Of a stretch of DNA of 64,000 nt, positions 52,034 to 61,453 are shown one piece after another (the first letter of the stretch is position 1; each line of letters begins with the position of its first letter). Below the pieces are notes generated by a model. It was not told the origin of the DNA. It was given only the letters and a program-made list of their open reading frames with translations, and did not search any database. This DNA comes from Arthrobacter sp. B0490. GTDB taxonomy: Bacteria > Actinomycetota > Actinomycetes > Actinomycetales > Micrococcaceae. The stretch is from assembly GCF_002929355.1 (NCBI RefSeq), contig NZ_PJIR01000009.1, positions 62,001-126,000 on the forward strand, written 5' to 3'. The translations under genes were made by a program, and so were the position numbers.

Positions 52034-53995
52034 CTAGTTGCTGCACCCACAATGTCCGCTGTCTTCGTTGTTGTCGCTATGGCAGCCAGAGGACGACGCG
52101 CTTGTCTCGGGTGGCACGTCGAGAACGGGGCTACGATCGAAGAAGCCTTCGGGGCGGAGTTTGAAGCCGACGGTGTCCACGGGCATGATGGGCCAGTCTT
52201 CTACGCGGGGGAAGTGCGTGAGACCGAAGGTGTGCCAGAGAATGATGTCCTGACCGTCGAGATCACGGTCGTGTGCGACGTAGCTGGGCAGTCCAGCGCC
52301 CCCTGAGTGCTGATTGACGAAGTCGCCGGTTGGATAGCGCTCCTCCTCGGCGTACCGGGTCACCCAAAGGTCTTTGGTCGCGAACGCGGCACGCCGGGCG
52401 ATGGGCGAATCAGGATCTGCTAACAGGGTGGGCTGGTTCTGGGAATGCAGCTTATAGCCCACAGGTTCCCCGAGCCGGTTCTGGGAGTTCGGGTTGGAGA
52501 TGATCCAGGTCCTACCTGCTGCTGCATCGGCTGTTCGTATCGCCGCGGATTCGCGGGCGAGGACCGTGCGTTTGCGGGTGAAGGCATTGCCGCGTTCGTT
52601 TCCTTCGCCCATGGGCTGGCGTACGACGTCTTCTTCCTCCACGCGGTTGGTGAAACCGTCGATGGCCATGTCGAGACGGGCGCTGAAAAGGTGCTGGTGG
52701 TAGGGAGCGCCGAGGCCCGGGGCGAGCTGGGATATGTTGTCCGATCCCCCCTCGGGAAAAGCGGACGTGAAGACGACGCCGGTCGCTTTGGCTTCGAACT
52801 CGATGGTGCCGTCGAGGTAGAGGTACCAGTAGAAACCGTAGTCGTAGTTGCCAACGGTGGTGAAGAAGGAGATGACCAACCGCCGGTTCCGCCGCGTGTA
52901 GTTGATGCCGCTCCAAAGGTCACTGTGCTTGGCGAGGACACCCCAGTCCTCTTCGTGCATGCAGATACCGTTACGGATCTCACGCGGGTTGCCGAAGGCG
53001 TCTGCGACGACAGGGCTGAGGTAGGTGATGTCACCGAGGCAGTCGCAGCCGAGCTCGAGCGAGTTCGCGTACTGACCGACGAGGTACTCTCCGGTGTCGA
53101 AGTAGTTTTGCCAGGAGCGGATAGGGGATGGGTCTCCATAGGGAACGACCATCTCGGCGATGGACGCCCTGTTGATGATGGGCCGTAGCCTGTCCCCGTC
53201 ATGAAAAGCGATGTTGTGCAGCACGACGCCTTCTCGGACGTCGAACCCGACGTCCAGGCTCCACTTCTCCCATTCGACGTGATTACCGTTGGTGACCGAG
53301 AAACTGGGACCCTCGGGTTGCGTGATGTTGATGGGCTTCTGTGTGGTGCGCAGAGGTCCGGTGAGCTCCGGATCCGTGTAGTTCCCGTGCTCGGTGGGCA
53401 CAGGGAAGATCTGGGTGTCGATAACCTGCGTCACCTGCCTGCTCACCACGTCCACATAGGCGACGAGTCCGTCGATTGGATGGGCCCACGCACTGTCCTC
53501 GGGGAATTCCTGCACGAAGGCCAGGCCACGGAGGATGCGGCGCCCCTTCTCGTCCGGGTATTCAAAGACTCCGGCGGATAGCGGTGCGACGCGTACCTTT
53601 TCGACGTCCAGATTCCGCGCCGTGAGCGCAGCCAGCCAGCGCTCATCCGTGGCAAGCAGCGTTTCGACAACTTCGAATTCCTCATCCAGGACGGGCAGTT
53701 CGCCCGTCATCCCGGTCTCAAGTTCGATGATGGTTTCGACCTCGCGCCGCGTGACGGACACGGTTACATCCTTCGGGGCGCCCGCGGGGTTGTGGATGAA
53801 GGCGCGGAATCGACGGTCTACGGCGGCTTTTTCCCCCGCCGCGGACTCCCGCCGCGGATCGAGGAGGCCGAGATAAGCGATCCGTTGCTCAGGGTTGAGG
53901 AGGCCCTGGGCCTCCAGGAGGGCGCGCACCTCTAGGATCTCTTGTTCGGTTACCAGCTCGAAGGCGGTTATCGAATCGGTAGGGGTCAGGGTCAT
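52034..53995 (-). CDS. Copper amine oxidase (topaquinone), phenylethylamine oxidase-like
   Basis: The protein has 653 residues. The topaquinone precursor is Tyr384 in [10 protein letters not shown], and the catalytic base is Asp300 in YFDTGEY, close to Tyr382 and Asp298 of the Arthrobacter globiformis enzyme. Copper ligands are the HxH of [12 protein letters not shown] and a late His in [12 protein letters not shown]. It oxidises primary amines to aldehydes with release of ammonia and hydrogen peroxide. The paa genes nearby favour phenylethylamine or tyramine. The C-terminus ends in a Cys/His-rich tail ([17 protein letters not shown]). It lies 20 bp after the FeaR-like gene, in the same operon. 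Confidence 0.95.
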   Translation of the reverse strand: MTLTPTDSITAFELVTEQEILEVRALLEAQGLLNPEQRIAYLGLLDPRRESAAGEKAAVDRRFRAFIHNPAGAPKDVTVSVTRREVETIIELETGMTGELPVLDEEFEVVETLLATDERWLAALTARNLDVEKVRVAPLSAGVFEYPDEKGRRILRGLAFVQEFPEDSAWAHPIDGLVAYVDVVSRQVTQVIDTQIFPVPTEHGNYTDPELTGPLRTTQKPINITQPEGPSFSVTNGNHVEWEKWSLDVGFDVREGVVLHNIAFHDGDRLRPIINRASIAEMVVPYGDPSPIRSWQNYFDTGEYLVGQYANSLELGCDCLGDITYLSPVVADAFGNPREIRNGICMHEEDWGVLAKHSDLWSGINYTRRNRRLVISFFTTVGNYDYGFYWYLYLDGTIEFEAKATGVVFTSAFPEGGSDNISQLAPGLGAPYHQHLFSARLDMAIDGFTNRVEEEDVVRQPMGEGNERGNAFTRKRTVLARESAAIRTADAAAGRTWIISNPNSQNRLGEPVGYKLHSQNQPTLLADPDSPIARRAAFATKDLWVTRYAEEERYPTGDFVNQHSGGAGLPSYVAHDRDLDGQDIILWHTFGLTHFPRVEDWPIMPVDTVGFKLRPEGFFDRSPVLDVPPETSASSSGCHSDNNEDSGHCGCSN

Positions 53996-54015
53996 TGGGG
54001 ATCCTTCATTCGTAG

Positions 54016-55044
54016 TTAGAGCCGGCTGACCGGGGGGAGTGGTCGAGCAGTGAGTGCCTCGGCATCGGCGCCTGGGTTGTAGGAGTATCGAAATTCTGTC
54101 GGAGTGTAACCAAAAGCACTCTTGAAGGTGCGGGTGAAGCTTGCTGCATCACTGAACCCCCAGTGGGCTGCAACCGCAGAAACGGTTCGTGTCCGCAACA
54201 AAGGGTTAGCCAGCTCCTGGCGACATTGGTGCAGACGTTGCCGGCGGATCCATCCGCTTACGGTCTCGTCGTGCTCTGCGAACAGTTTTTGCAGGAAGCG
54301 GACGGAGACGTTGTTGGCTGCGGCGATCGAGTCGACTGTCAGAGAGGAATCGGCAAGGCGGCCGACCGTGTACTGCTTGATCTGGTCGAAAAGGACCTCT
54401 CGGCTCGTTGCGCCTCTTTCGTTTGGAAGTATGGTGTGCGAGACAGTGGCGGAGATCAATCGCAGCAGCGCGTCGGACGCGGAAAAGTTGTACGGGGCCC
54501 CACCGGCGTTGAGTTCCTGATCCATGGAGGTCAGGAGTGCTGACGTCATGGCGCCGAGGCCCCTACGACCGGAAATGCGGGCGGCGGTCACGGTCCTGAG
54601 AGCATCCCGGCTCAGTTCCAGGCTGCTAGCCGGAAGCATGAGGACGAGCATGCGAAACGAATCATCGAAGTAGAGATCATAGGGCCGGCTCGTGTCGTAG
54701 AGAGCGAAGTCGCCAGGGGTGAGTGCCGCTTCCCGGCCGTCCTGAGCGACAAGACAGTAACCACGAAGCTGAAGCCCTAGTTTGATCATGTCCGGATCGT
54801 TCTGGGCAATCATCCTAGGCGTTCGAGTGACCTGCACCGAGGAACCCGCGACTTCGCAGAGCCGAATGTCGCCCAGGTTCTGACTGATGAGGTGCCCACT
54901 GAAGGCGTTACTGTCCGCTGAGGACGCCTCAAGGGGCACGAACGCCGTATTTACCGCGTCTCTCCACGCATCGAACTTCTCGTGCCGTGCAAGGCCAGCA
55001 CCGTCGTGAATGCTGGGCGGCGCTACCAGGTTGATCTCTGTCAT
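54016..55044 (-). CDS. AraC-family regulator, FeaR-like
   Basis: This 342-residue protein has an N-terminal AraC-binding-like domain ([43 protein letters not shown]) and a C-terminal double HTH ([76 protein letters not shown]). This architecture is that of FeaR, the activator of phenylethylamine oxidase genes in enterics. It is cotranscribed with the amine oxidase. It is also divergent from the amidohydrolase gene across a conserved element that recurs before the aldehyde dehydrogenase. It probably senses the amine or its aldehyde. Confidence 0.9.
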   Translation of the reverse strand: MTEINLVAPPSIHDGAGLARHEKFDAWRDAVNTAFVPLEASSADSNAFSGHLISQNLGDIRLCEVAGSSVQVTRTPRMIAQNDPDMIKLGLQLRGYCLVAQDGREAALTPGDFALYDTSRPYDLYFDDSFRMLVLMLPASSLELSRDALRTVTAARISGRRGLGAMTSALLTSMDQELNAGGAPYNFSASDALLRLISATVSHTILPNERGATSREVLFDQIKQYTVGRLADSSLTVDSIAAANNVSVRFLQKLFAEHDETVSGWIRRQRLHQCRQELANPLLRTRTVSAVAAHWGFSDAASFTRTFKSAFGYTPTEFRYSYNPGADAEALTARPLPPVSRL

Positions 55045-55100
55045 AGCCCACCTCCTGTCGGACTCGCCTTAAGTGAAGCACGCGCACCTTGAAGCTAGTG

Positions 55101-55184
55101 ACGCATGCCACAAATGTGCGGGTGAGGCCAATAGCCATGCATCTGCGGCCAAGGAACTTGTGGGGCTGTGCAGGAACACTGGCA
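55101..55184 (+). promoter_or_regulatory. Conserved promoter element, copy 2 (FeaR-like regulon)
   Basis: The segment ACGCATGCCACAAATGTGCG at 55101 and GGAACACTGGCA at 55173-55184 match the copy before the aldehyde dehydrogenase (47681-47764) at identical spacing. It lies between the divergent FeaR-like gene (start 55044) and the amidohydrolase gene (start 55382). The natural candidate to bind it is the adjacent AraC-family protein. Confidence 0.65.
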
Positions 55185-55381
55185 GAAGCCATCACGTAGG
55201 GCGGAACGCGCGGAACCCCTCGCAGACACGACAAGACCGCAAGTAGGGGCGCGCAGCACCTGTTTTCATGCCTCCGCGTGGCCGGGCCGATGAAGGAACA
55301 AGCCGCCTGCAGTGCTACTGGCCGCCGGCTCCTGATACCGCCGGTGGCATCCCGCTCCACTCCCCAAACCTGGAGAACCCC

Positions 55382-57046
55382 ATGTCTGAACAACAGCGAC
55401 CAGCAATGATTGTCACAGGTGGCAGGATCTACACCAGTGACCCCGCCCGCGAATGGGCTGAGGCCCTGGCTGTGACTGACGGAAAAATCATGGCCGTCGG
55501 TACGACAAGCGAGGTGCTTTCTCTGGCACAGAGTGACACGGAAATCGTCGAGCTGGACGGGGAGCTGGTCCTACCGGGATTCAGCGATGGTCATGCGCAC
55601 CTAGGCCTCGGTGGCGGTCAGGCTGCCTGGGAACTTCCCATTCACCCGACCGACTCGATGGGCGCCATTCTGGAAAAGGTCCGGGAGTGGGGCGCCCCAC
55701 TCGGTCCCGACGAATGGATCATCGGCGGCATCGTCGGGTCCACTGTCATGGACGACATCGTGAACGCGGAGGACCTCGCTTCCCTTGACGCGGCTGCTGG
55801 TGGTCGACCAGTTCTGTTGCGGGATGATTCAATGCATAACCGGTGGGTGAGTTCCCGTGCTCTGCAGCTGATGGGCGTCCGAGAAGATACTCCTGACCCA
55901 GACGGTGGAACATACGCACGGGACAAAGAGGGAGCCCTCACTGGAGTCCTTCAGGAACTCGCCTCGGCCGTCGCCGAGGCAGCTGCTGACGCAGCAGTAG
56001 AAGATCCGGATGCACGTAATCGCGTGTCGCTGAAAACTGCCTTGCAGACACTCAACTCGTTCGGAATCACGTCAGTGCAGGATGCCGCAACCATGGAGTA
56101 TTCGTGGAAAGCTCTTGCTGCCTTGGAGTCTGACGGCGAGGTCACGGCGTGGATTGTAGGTTCGATGCCCGCGCGCGATTTCATCGAAGCAGGCAAAGTA
56201 GGCGAGGAACTCTTCGGCATCGGTGATGCACACCGGAGCACACATGTGCGTCCCGACTTCGTCAAGTTTATCATCGACGGCATCCCGATGACGCGCACCG
56301 CGGCCATGCTGACGCCCTACATCTGCCACCATCACGATGATCAGGACTTTACCGGGACACCCCTTTGGACACAGGACGACCTGATCAAGGCTCTTGAGCT
56401 TTGCTATGAGCGCGGCTATGGCGGAAAGCTACACGCCACCGGTGACGCGTCGGTTCGTCTAGTCCTGAATGCCATCGAAGACGTGCGTCGCCGCCACGGC
56501 TTCGGGCCTATCTTTCAGATCGCTCATGTCGAGTTCATCCATCCTGATGATCTGCCGCGTTTCGCCGAACTTCAAGTGGTGGCCGATGCTTCCCCGTTCA
56601 TCTGGTACCCGTCAGTAATTCAGGACAGCATCGCCAAGCAGATCCCAGCGGAGACAGTCCGTTCCAGCTGGCCGACCAAAGACCTCCTGGATACAGGGGC
56701 GCTGTTGGCCGCGGGGTCTGACTGGCCCTGCGCCCTACCATCGCCGGATCCCTGGACCGGGCTGCAGATGTTGATTACCCGCCGCAGCACTGATCCGAAG
56801 ATTCCCGGAACGCTGAATGAAGCTCAGCGACTAAGCGTCGCGGAAGCGATCGCGGCATTCACCCGGAATCCGGCCGCCGCCATGGGTTTGGAAGAGGTCA
56901 CCGGAATGATCCGAGAGGGTTTGTCCGCCGATTTCATGGTGGTCGACCAGGATCTGTTCGAGATAGATCCGAGCACTATTCACCGGACACATGTCCTGCA
57001 CACGTACTTCGAGGGGCGGCAGGTATACGAACGGCCTGCTACGTAG
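55382..57046 (+). CDS. YtcJ-type metal-dependent amidohydrolase
   Basis: The ATG at 55382 with GGAGAA upstream gives 554 residues; the open frame upstream lacks family sequence. Metal-ligand motifs of the Amidohydro_3 group are present: GFSDGHAHLGLG (HxH), KLHATGDASV, QIAHVEFIHPDD and the Asp in AAGSDWPCALPSPDPWTG. It should hydrolyse an amide, formyl or similar C-N bond. Its divergent place beside the FeaR-like gene suggests that it frees an amine, such as an N-acylated phenylethylamine, for the amine oxidase. This is inference; YtcJ substrates vary widely. Confidence 0.88.
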   Translation: MSEQQRPAMIVTGGRIYTSDPAREWAEALAVTDGKIMAVGTTSEVLSLAQSDTEIVELDGELVLPGFSDGHAHLGLGGGQAAWELPIHPTDSMGAILEKVREWGAPLGPDEWIIGGIVGSTVMDDIVNAEDLASLDAAAGGRPVLLRDDSMHNRWVSSRALQLMGVREDTPDPDGGTYARDKEGALTGVLQELASAVAEAAADAAVEDPDARNRVSLKTALQTLNSFGITSVQDAATMEYSWKALAALESDGEVTAWIVGSMPARDFIEAGKVGEELFGIGDAHRSTHVRPDFVKFIIDGIPMTRTAAMLTPYICHHHDDQDFTGTPLWTQDDLIKALELCYERGYGGKLHATGDASVRLVLNAIEDVRRRHGFGPIFQIAHVEFIHPDDLPRFAELQVVADASPFIWYPSVIQDSIAKQIPAETVRSSWPTKDLLDTGALLAAGSDWPCALPSPDPWTGLQMLITRRSTDPKIPGTLNEAQRLSVAEAIAAFTRNPAAAMGLEEVTGMIREGLSADFMVVDQDLFEIDPSTIHRTHVLHTYFEGRQVYERPAT

Positions 57047-57188
57047 CTCGGACGTGCCGGGCCCAGTACGTTTTCGGAGCATTGCCGGCGCCGCGTCAGG
57101 ACCTACGTCCTGGCCGTCCGCATCCCCAGCAGCAGGTACCTTGCCGCCGTTGCGCACACCATTCATCGCCGCACGATAGGAGATTGAA

Positions 57189-57293
57189 ATGCCCCGTTCA
57201 TCCTCATCCCCTGGAGATCCGTCAGGAATCCAGCCCGCCCCAGCAGCACCTACTGGTTGGGTGCACCTCGCGGCTAGGGCCACCACGCCATGA
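57189..57293 (+). CDS. 34-residue small ORF coupled to the APC permease
   Basis: AGGAG precedes the ATG by six bases. The frame runs 34 codons (MPRSSSSPGDPSGIQPAP, then APTGWVHLAARATTP) and its TGA overlaps the permease ATG as ATGA. The permease start has no strong ribosome-binding site of its own, so translation of this ORF may drive permease translation by coupling. The product is Pro/Ser-rich with no domain. It may be a coupling device and not a functional protein. Confidence 0.5.
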   Translation: MPRSSSSPGDPSGIQPAPAAPTGWVHLAARATTP

Positions 57294-58828
57294 CCACGGG
57301 TACCTCCGCGACCAATCGTGCCCACCTCACAAGTAGTGGAGGACTGGACCGGCGGACCCTGGGAGTTCCAGCCCTTGTTTTTCTCATCGTCGCCGCCTCA
57401 GCGCCGTTGACGGTGCTGGCCGGCGGTGTTCCCTCGACCTTCGCGGTAACCGGCCTGCTGGGAGTCCCCCTGGCTTTCCTAGTTCTGGGAGTCATCCTGG
57501 TGCTGTTCGCCGTAGGGTACGGAGCGATGTCCGCCCGGATCACCAATGCCGGAGCCTTCTATGCCTATGTCGCTGACGGACTGGGACCGCGGCAGGGCAT
57601 CGGCGCTTCATGGCTGGCGCTCATCAGTTACAACGCCATGCAAATCGGGCTCTATGGGATCTTCGGATTCGCTCTGTCGTCCCTGCTCGAGGCCCGGCTG
57701 GAAATCTCGGTTCCATGGTGGGTTTCGGCTCTGGTCGGCCTGATTGTGGTGGGCGTGCTCGGTGTCAGCCGGGTGGACCTTTCCGCCAAGGTCATCGCAG
57801 TGCTCGTCACGCTGGAGTTCCTTGTCGTGATCGTGGTGGACGTCGTTTCTTTGGTAGTGGCTCCTGAGGGCACCAGCGCCCTTCCACTCATGCCCAACGA
57901 GTTCTTCGCACCTGGTATCGGGGCGGTGCTGTCCTTCAGCATCGCAGCCTTCATGGGATTCGAGTCCGGAGCTATCTACAGCGAGGAAGCGAAGGACCCG
58001 AGCCGCGCGATCCCCAAGGCGACCTTCATTGCCGTGACGGCCATATCCCTCTTCTATGCTTTCTCCTCCTGGGCCCTCGCAGTCGGGGTCGGCCCGAGCC
58101 AGATCGTGAGCGCCTCAGCCGAGAACGGGCCTGATCTTGTCTTCGTCTTCCTCGCCCAGCATGGCGGCGTGCTACTGGCCGACATCGCGCAGGTTCTGTT
58201 CATTACCAGCCTGCTCGCGGCACTCATCGCTTTTCACAACGCAGTCGCACGCTACTTTTTCTCCCTCGGCCGTGAATCCGTCCTGCCCCGATGGTTGGGT
58301 GCAGTCGGAGCCCGGAACCACGCCCCCGTCAGCGGTTCCTTGACGCAGAGCGCACTGGCGGTGGTCCTTGTCGTGACCTTCGCGATCTCCGGGCAGAACT
58401 CGGAGCTGGGCCCTCTCTTTCCGGTGCTGACCCTGTTCACCTGGTTCGCCAACGCTGGAGCGTTCGGGCTGGTCTTCCTCCTGACCATCACCTCGGTGGC
58501 CGTCATCGCCCACTTCCGCCGCGACAACGGAGGACAATCCGCCTGGGTGCGGGTCGTCGCCCCGTCACTGGCGGCCCTCGGACTGGCAGCGGTGTTCGTA
58601 CTGATCTTGGCGAACTTCGACGTCCTCATAGGCTCCGAAGGTCCGAGCCCCTTGGCTGTGGTCATGCCGGGCATCATCCTGGCAACCGGGGCCGCAGGTC
58701 TTGTGTGGGGGGAGATCCTGCGTCGGCGACGCCCCGACGTCTTCGCAGGAATCGGTTCAGGTAAGGCGCTCGAAGAGGGGGACGCACCGGCACGTCCCGC
58801 TCGGGTGACGTCGTTGGATCAGTCCTAG
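57290..58828 (+). CDS. APC-superfamily amino acid/amine permease
   Basis: This 512-residue protein has about 12 membrane segments. The first carries LGVPALVFLIVAASAPLTVLAGGVPSTFAVTG, with the unwound glycine-rich stretch of APC carriers. FSIAAFMGFESGAIYSEEAKDPSRAIPKATF is the conserved segment-6 region. It probably imports the amine or amide substrate of this cluster. It follows the amidohydrolase by about 240 bp with a coupled small ORF between. Its C-terminal 40 residues are hydrophilic. Confidence 0.9.
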   Translation: MTTGTSATNRAHLTSSGGLDRRTLGVPALVFLIVAASAPLTVLAGGVPSTFAVTGLLGVPLAFLVLGVILVLFAVGYGAMSARITNAGAFYAYVADGLGPRQGIGASWLALISYNAMQIGLYGIFGFALSSLLEARLEISVPWWVSALVGLIVVGVLGVSRVDLSAKVIAVLVTLEFLVVIVVDVVSLVVAPEGTSALPLMPNEFFAPGIGAVLSFSIAAFMGFESGAIYSEEAKDPSRAIPKATFIAVTAISLFYAFSSWALAVGVGPSQIVSASAENGPDLVFVFLAQHGGVLLADIAQVLFITSLLAALIAFHNAVARYFFSLGRESVLPRWLGAVGARNHAPVSGSLTQSALAVVLVVTFAISGQNSELGPLFPVLTLFTWFANAGAFGLVFLLTITSVAVIAHFRRDNGGQSAWVRVVAPSLAALGLAAVFVLILANFDVLIGSEGPSPLAVVMPGIILATGAAGLVWGEILRRRRPDVFAGIGSGKALEEGDAPARPARVTSLDQS

Positions 58829-58837
58829 GAGTACCGG

Positions 58838-59410
58838 GTGACTCATTCTCCTGCTGCGGCACAGACCGTCCCGCCGGACCGCCCTACCAACACATCTCGT
58901 ATCTTCCAGGATCCGTTGCGGGCCGTGATTGCCCTGGCCGTGGCGGCCTTGGTGGTCCTCCATGCGCAGATGGTGCTCGGAGGCGAGCATGGCGTCCTAT
59001 GGTCGGTGGTGATGGCGGGCATGGCGCTGGGATGCCTGTCCTGCCTGGTTGGCCTGCTTCGCCCCGGTAGGTCCTCTGCAGCGGCCCGTACGACGATGAC
59101 GATGACCAGAGCAATGGCCCATACGGCGGCGTTGACCCATGGACTGATGATCATGCTCGTAGCCGGCACTTCCGGTGATCGTGCCCACCACGAAGCGGTA
59201 GCGCAGACGCAAAGCGTGCCCGGCGCCGCACATGAGGCAATGCTACTGATCATCGTTCTGGAACTCGCTGTGGGGGCACTGGCAGTTATCTGGACCAGGC
59301 GCCACTCATCAGACTCCACCGTGGTAGCAGTACCCCCCGCGAGTTCGACAGGGGGCCACTGCTGCCAAGGGGCACCACGAACCTCTGAATGTCCGAAGGG
59401 CACCTGTTAG
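58838..59410 (+). CDS. His/Cys-containing four-helix membrane protein, unknown
   Basis: A GTG with AGGAG seven bases upstream gives 190 residues. Four membrane segments are predicted: about 28-48, 52-73, 88-108 and 133-153. His residues lie in and between helices (HAQMVLGGEHG, MAHTAALTHGLMIML, DRAHHEAVAQ, PGAAHEAM). The C-terminal tail contains GGHCCQGAPRTSECPKGTC, with four Cys. This His/Met/Cys pattern is compatible with metal binding. It starts nine bases after the permease stop. A role in copper supply to the amine oxidase is speculative. I do not recognise a named family. Confidence 0.6.
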   Translation: MTHSPAAAQTVPPDRPTNTSRIFQDPLRAVIALAVAALVVLHAQMVLGGEHGVLWSVVMAGMALGCLSCLVGLLRPGRSSAAARTTMTMTRAMAHTAALTHGLMIMLVAGTSGDRAHHEAVAQTQSVPGAAHEAMLLIIVLELAVGALAVIWTRRHSSDSTVVAVPPASSTGGHCCQGAPRTSECPKGTC

Positions 59411-59472
59411 TTGACAGCACAGCCCATGGATTGTCTACTGAACATTCGGTCATAAAAGATGAGGAGACACAG

Positions 59473-60000
59473 ATGTCCCAAGACCATCCACTCCTTTCCG
59501 GAGATCATGCCTCCCGGTGGCTGGGCATCGAGGTCGATCGGGTTGACGACGGTTACGCGCAGATCAGGATGACGTTGCGCGAGGAGATGCTCAACGGGTT
59601 CGGCATGGCCCACGGCGGCATGATTTTCGCTCTCGCCGACACCTGTTTCGCACTGGCCTGTAACGACCTATCGGGCAGTAAGGACACCATCACGGTGGCG
59701 GCCGGCGCTGACATCAATTTCATTTCCTCCGCTCATCAGGGCCAGACCCTCGTTGCCGAAGGTACGGTTCGTGCCCAGGCCGGACGCAGCGGCGTATACG
59801 ACATCCAGGTCACGGCCGATGGTGCTCTGGTGGCTGAATTTCGCGGGCGTAGCCGTACCATTCCCCATCCGGCGCAGCGGCCGGATTCTGCACCGTACGC
59901 CGACTCCGCTCCAGGAGCCGAGCAGCAGGCGCCGACCCGTGATGCAGCAGTGTTGCTCGAGACATCCTCCCCATCCGTCCAGAAGTTCGAGGAAGCCTGA
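59473..60000 (+). CDS. paaI: Hydroxyphenylacetyl-CoA thioesterase
   Basis: The ATG at 59473 after GAGGAGA gives 175 residues. The hotdog fold shows RMTLREEMLNGFGMAHGGMIFALADTCFALACN, with the family's Asn-Gly and Asp. PaaI removes dead-end aryl-CoA esters to keep CoA free during phenylacetate breakdown. The last about 45 residues (PHPAQRPDSAPYADSAPGAEQQ onward) are an unconserved tail. The gene ends three bases before paaK, so the two are coupled. Confidence 0.92.
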   Translation: MSQDHPLLSGDHASRWLGIEVDRVDDGYAQIRMTLREEMLNGFGMAHGGMIFALADTCFALACNDLSGSKDTITVAAGADINFISSAHQGQTLVAEGTVRAQAGRSGVYDIQVTADGALVAEFRGRSRTIPHPAQRPDSAPYADSAPGAEQQAPTRDAAVLLETSSPSVQKFEEA

Positions 60001-60002
60001 CC

Positions 60003-61346
60003 ATGACGACGTGTTCCATACCTAACCCTCACACCCCCTCCGCTGTCCCTGCGGACCGGTCGCAGCCCGATCCCGAGGAGATCATGAGCCGGGACCAGAT
60101 CGAGTCCCTCCAAGTCGACCGCCTCCGATGGACACTCCACTACGCCTACGAAAAAGTTCAGGCTTACCAGGAGCTGTTCGACGGGCATGGCGTGCACCCG
60201 GGAGACTTCAGAGAGCTGGAGGATCTGAAGCTCTTCCCGTACACCGACAAGGAATTCCTGCGGAAGGCCTACCCCTTCCAGTCCCTCGCCGTACCGATGA
60301 GCGATGTGCGGCGCATTCATGCCTCATCCGGCACGACCGGCCAGCCCACAGTTGTCGCCTACACCGAAAACGACCTGCAGACGTGGGCGACGCTCGTGGC
60401 CCGCTGCTTCCGGATTTCGGGCATGCGCCCGGGGGACAAGGTACACAACGCCTATGGCTACGGCCTCTTCACCGGCGGTCTCGGTGCGCACTACGGTGCC
60501 GAACGTCTTGGGTGCGCGGTCATCCCGATGTCCGGCGGGCAGACGGAGAAGCAGGTCCAGATGATCCGCGACTTCGAACCCCAAACCATCCTGTCGACTC
60601 CGACCTATCTCCTGACCATCGCAGATGGCTTCAAGAAGCTTGGCTTGGATCCCAGGAAGACCTCGCTGCGGACCGCGATCCTCGGCGCCGAGCCGTGGAC
60701 GGAAGAAATGCGCCGCGAGATCGAGACCACCTTCGCCATTGACGCCTGCGACATATATGGCCTCTCCGAGGTCATGGGGCCAGGCGTGGCCGGCGAGTCT
60801 GTGGAGTCCAAGGACGGGTCCCACATCTGGGAGGACCACTTCCGCCCCGAGATCATCGATCCCTTCACTGACGAGGTACAGGAGACGGGCCGCCCCGGTG
60901 AGCTCGTCTTCACCGCACTGACGAAGGAGGCGCTACCGATCATCCGGTACCGCACCCACGACCTCACCCGGCTGCTTCCTGGGAGTGAACGGCCCGGCCA
61001 TCGACGGATGGGCCGGATCACCGGCCGATCGGACGACATGATCATCCTGCGCGGGGTGAATCTCTTTCCCTCACAGATCGAGGAGCTCGTCCTGCAGGTC
61101 CCCGAACTGAGTCCGCACTTCACGCTGGAGATCACGCGACCGAACCGCATGGATCAGATGACCATCAACATCGAGCGACGCGAGGAAGCCTCGGTGGAAG
61201 CAGCTGAATTTGGCGGCAAGAAACTTCTGCACGCCATCAAGACGAAGATCGGATCGTCGGCCATCGTGCATATCGCCGAACCCGACACCCTGGCCCGTTC
61301 ATCGGGCAAGCTGCGCCGAGTCTACGACCTTCGCGAGAAGGCGTGA
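60003..61346 (+). CDS. paaK: Phenylacetate-CoA ligase
   Basis: The 447-residue enzyme activates phenylacetate to phenylacetyl-CoA with ATP. The adenylate-forming motif is IHASSGTTGQPTVVAYTENDLQTW, followed by YGLSEVMGPGVAGES and the hinge RITGRSDDMIILRGVNLFPSQIEELVLQ. The start at 60003 gives an N-terminus about 20 residues longer than in many PaaK proteins; ATG 60084 is an alternative. It directly follows paaI. It links the amine cluster, which makes arylacetates, to the paa ring-cleavage route. Confidence 0.95.
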   Translation: MTTCSIPNPHTPSAVPADRSQPDPEEIMSRDQIESLQVDRLRWTLHYAYEKVQAYQELFDGHGVHPGDFRELEDLKLFPYTDKEFLRKAYPFQSLAVPMSDVRRIHASSGTTGQPTVVAYTENDLQTWATLVARCFRISGMRPGDKVHNAYGYGLFTGGLGAHYGAERLGCAVIPMSGGQTEKQVQMIRDFEPQTILSTPTYLLTIADGFKKLGLDPRKTSLRTAILGAEPWTEEMRREIETTFAIDACDIYGLSEVMGPGVAGESVESKDGSHIWEDHFRPEIIDPFTDEVQETGRPGELVFTALTKEALPIIRYRTHDLTRLLPGSERPGHRRMGRITGRSDDMIILRGVNLFPSQIEELVLQVPELSPHFTLEITRPNRMDQMTINIERREEASVEAAEFGGKKLLHAIKTKIGSSAIVHIAEPDTLARSSGKLRRVYDLREKA

Positions 61347-61403
61347 TTATCGCCGCCTAGGCAGCGGGCCTGGAATCGACGCCTCGAGGCCGTCGCTCGT
61401 CAT

Positions 61404-61415
61404 AGACTCGAGTCT
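61404..61415. promoter_or_regulatory. Palindrome before the PaaR-like gene
   Basis: AGACTCGAGTCT is a perfect 12-bp palindrome 39 bp before the TetR-family gene start. A shorter palindrome, GCCTCGAGGC, lies at 61381-61390. Both share the CTCGAG core and may be operator sites of that regulator. Confidence 0.5.
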
Positions 61416-61453
61416 TCGAGACCGTTAATCTGCCATCGAAACAGAGGAACCCA

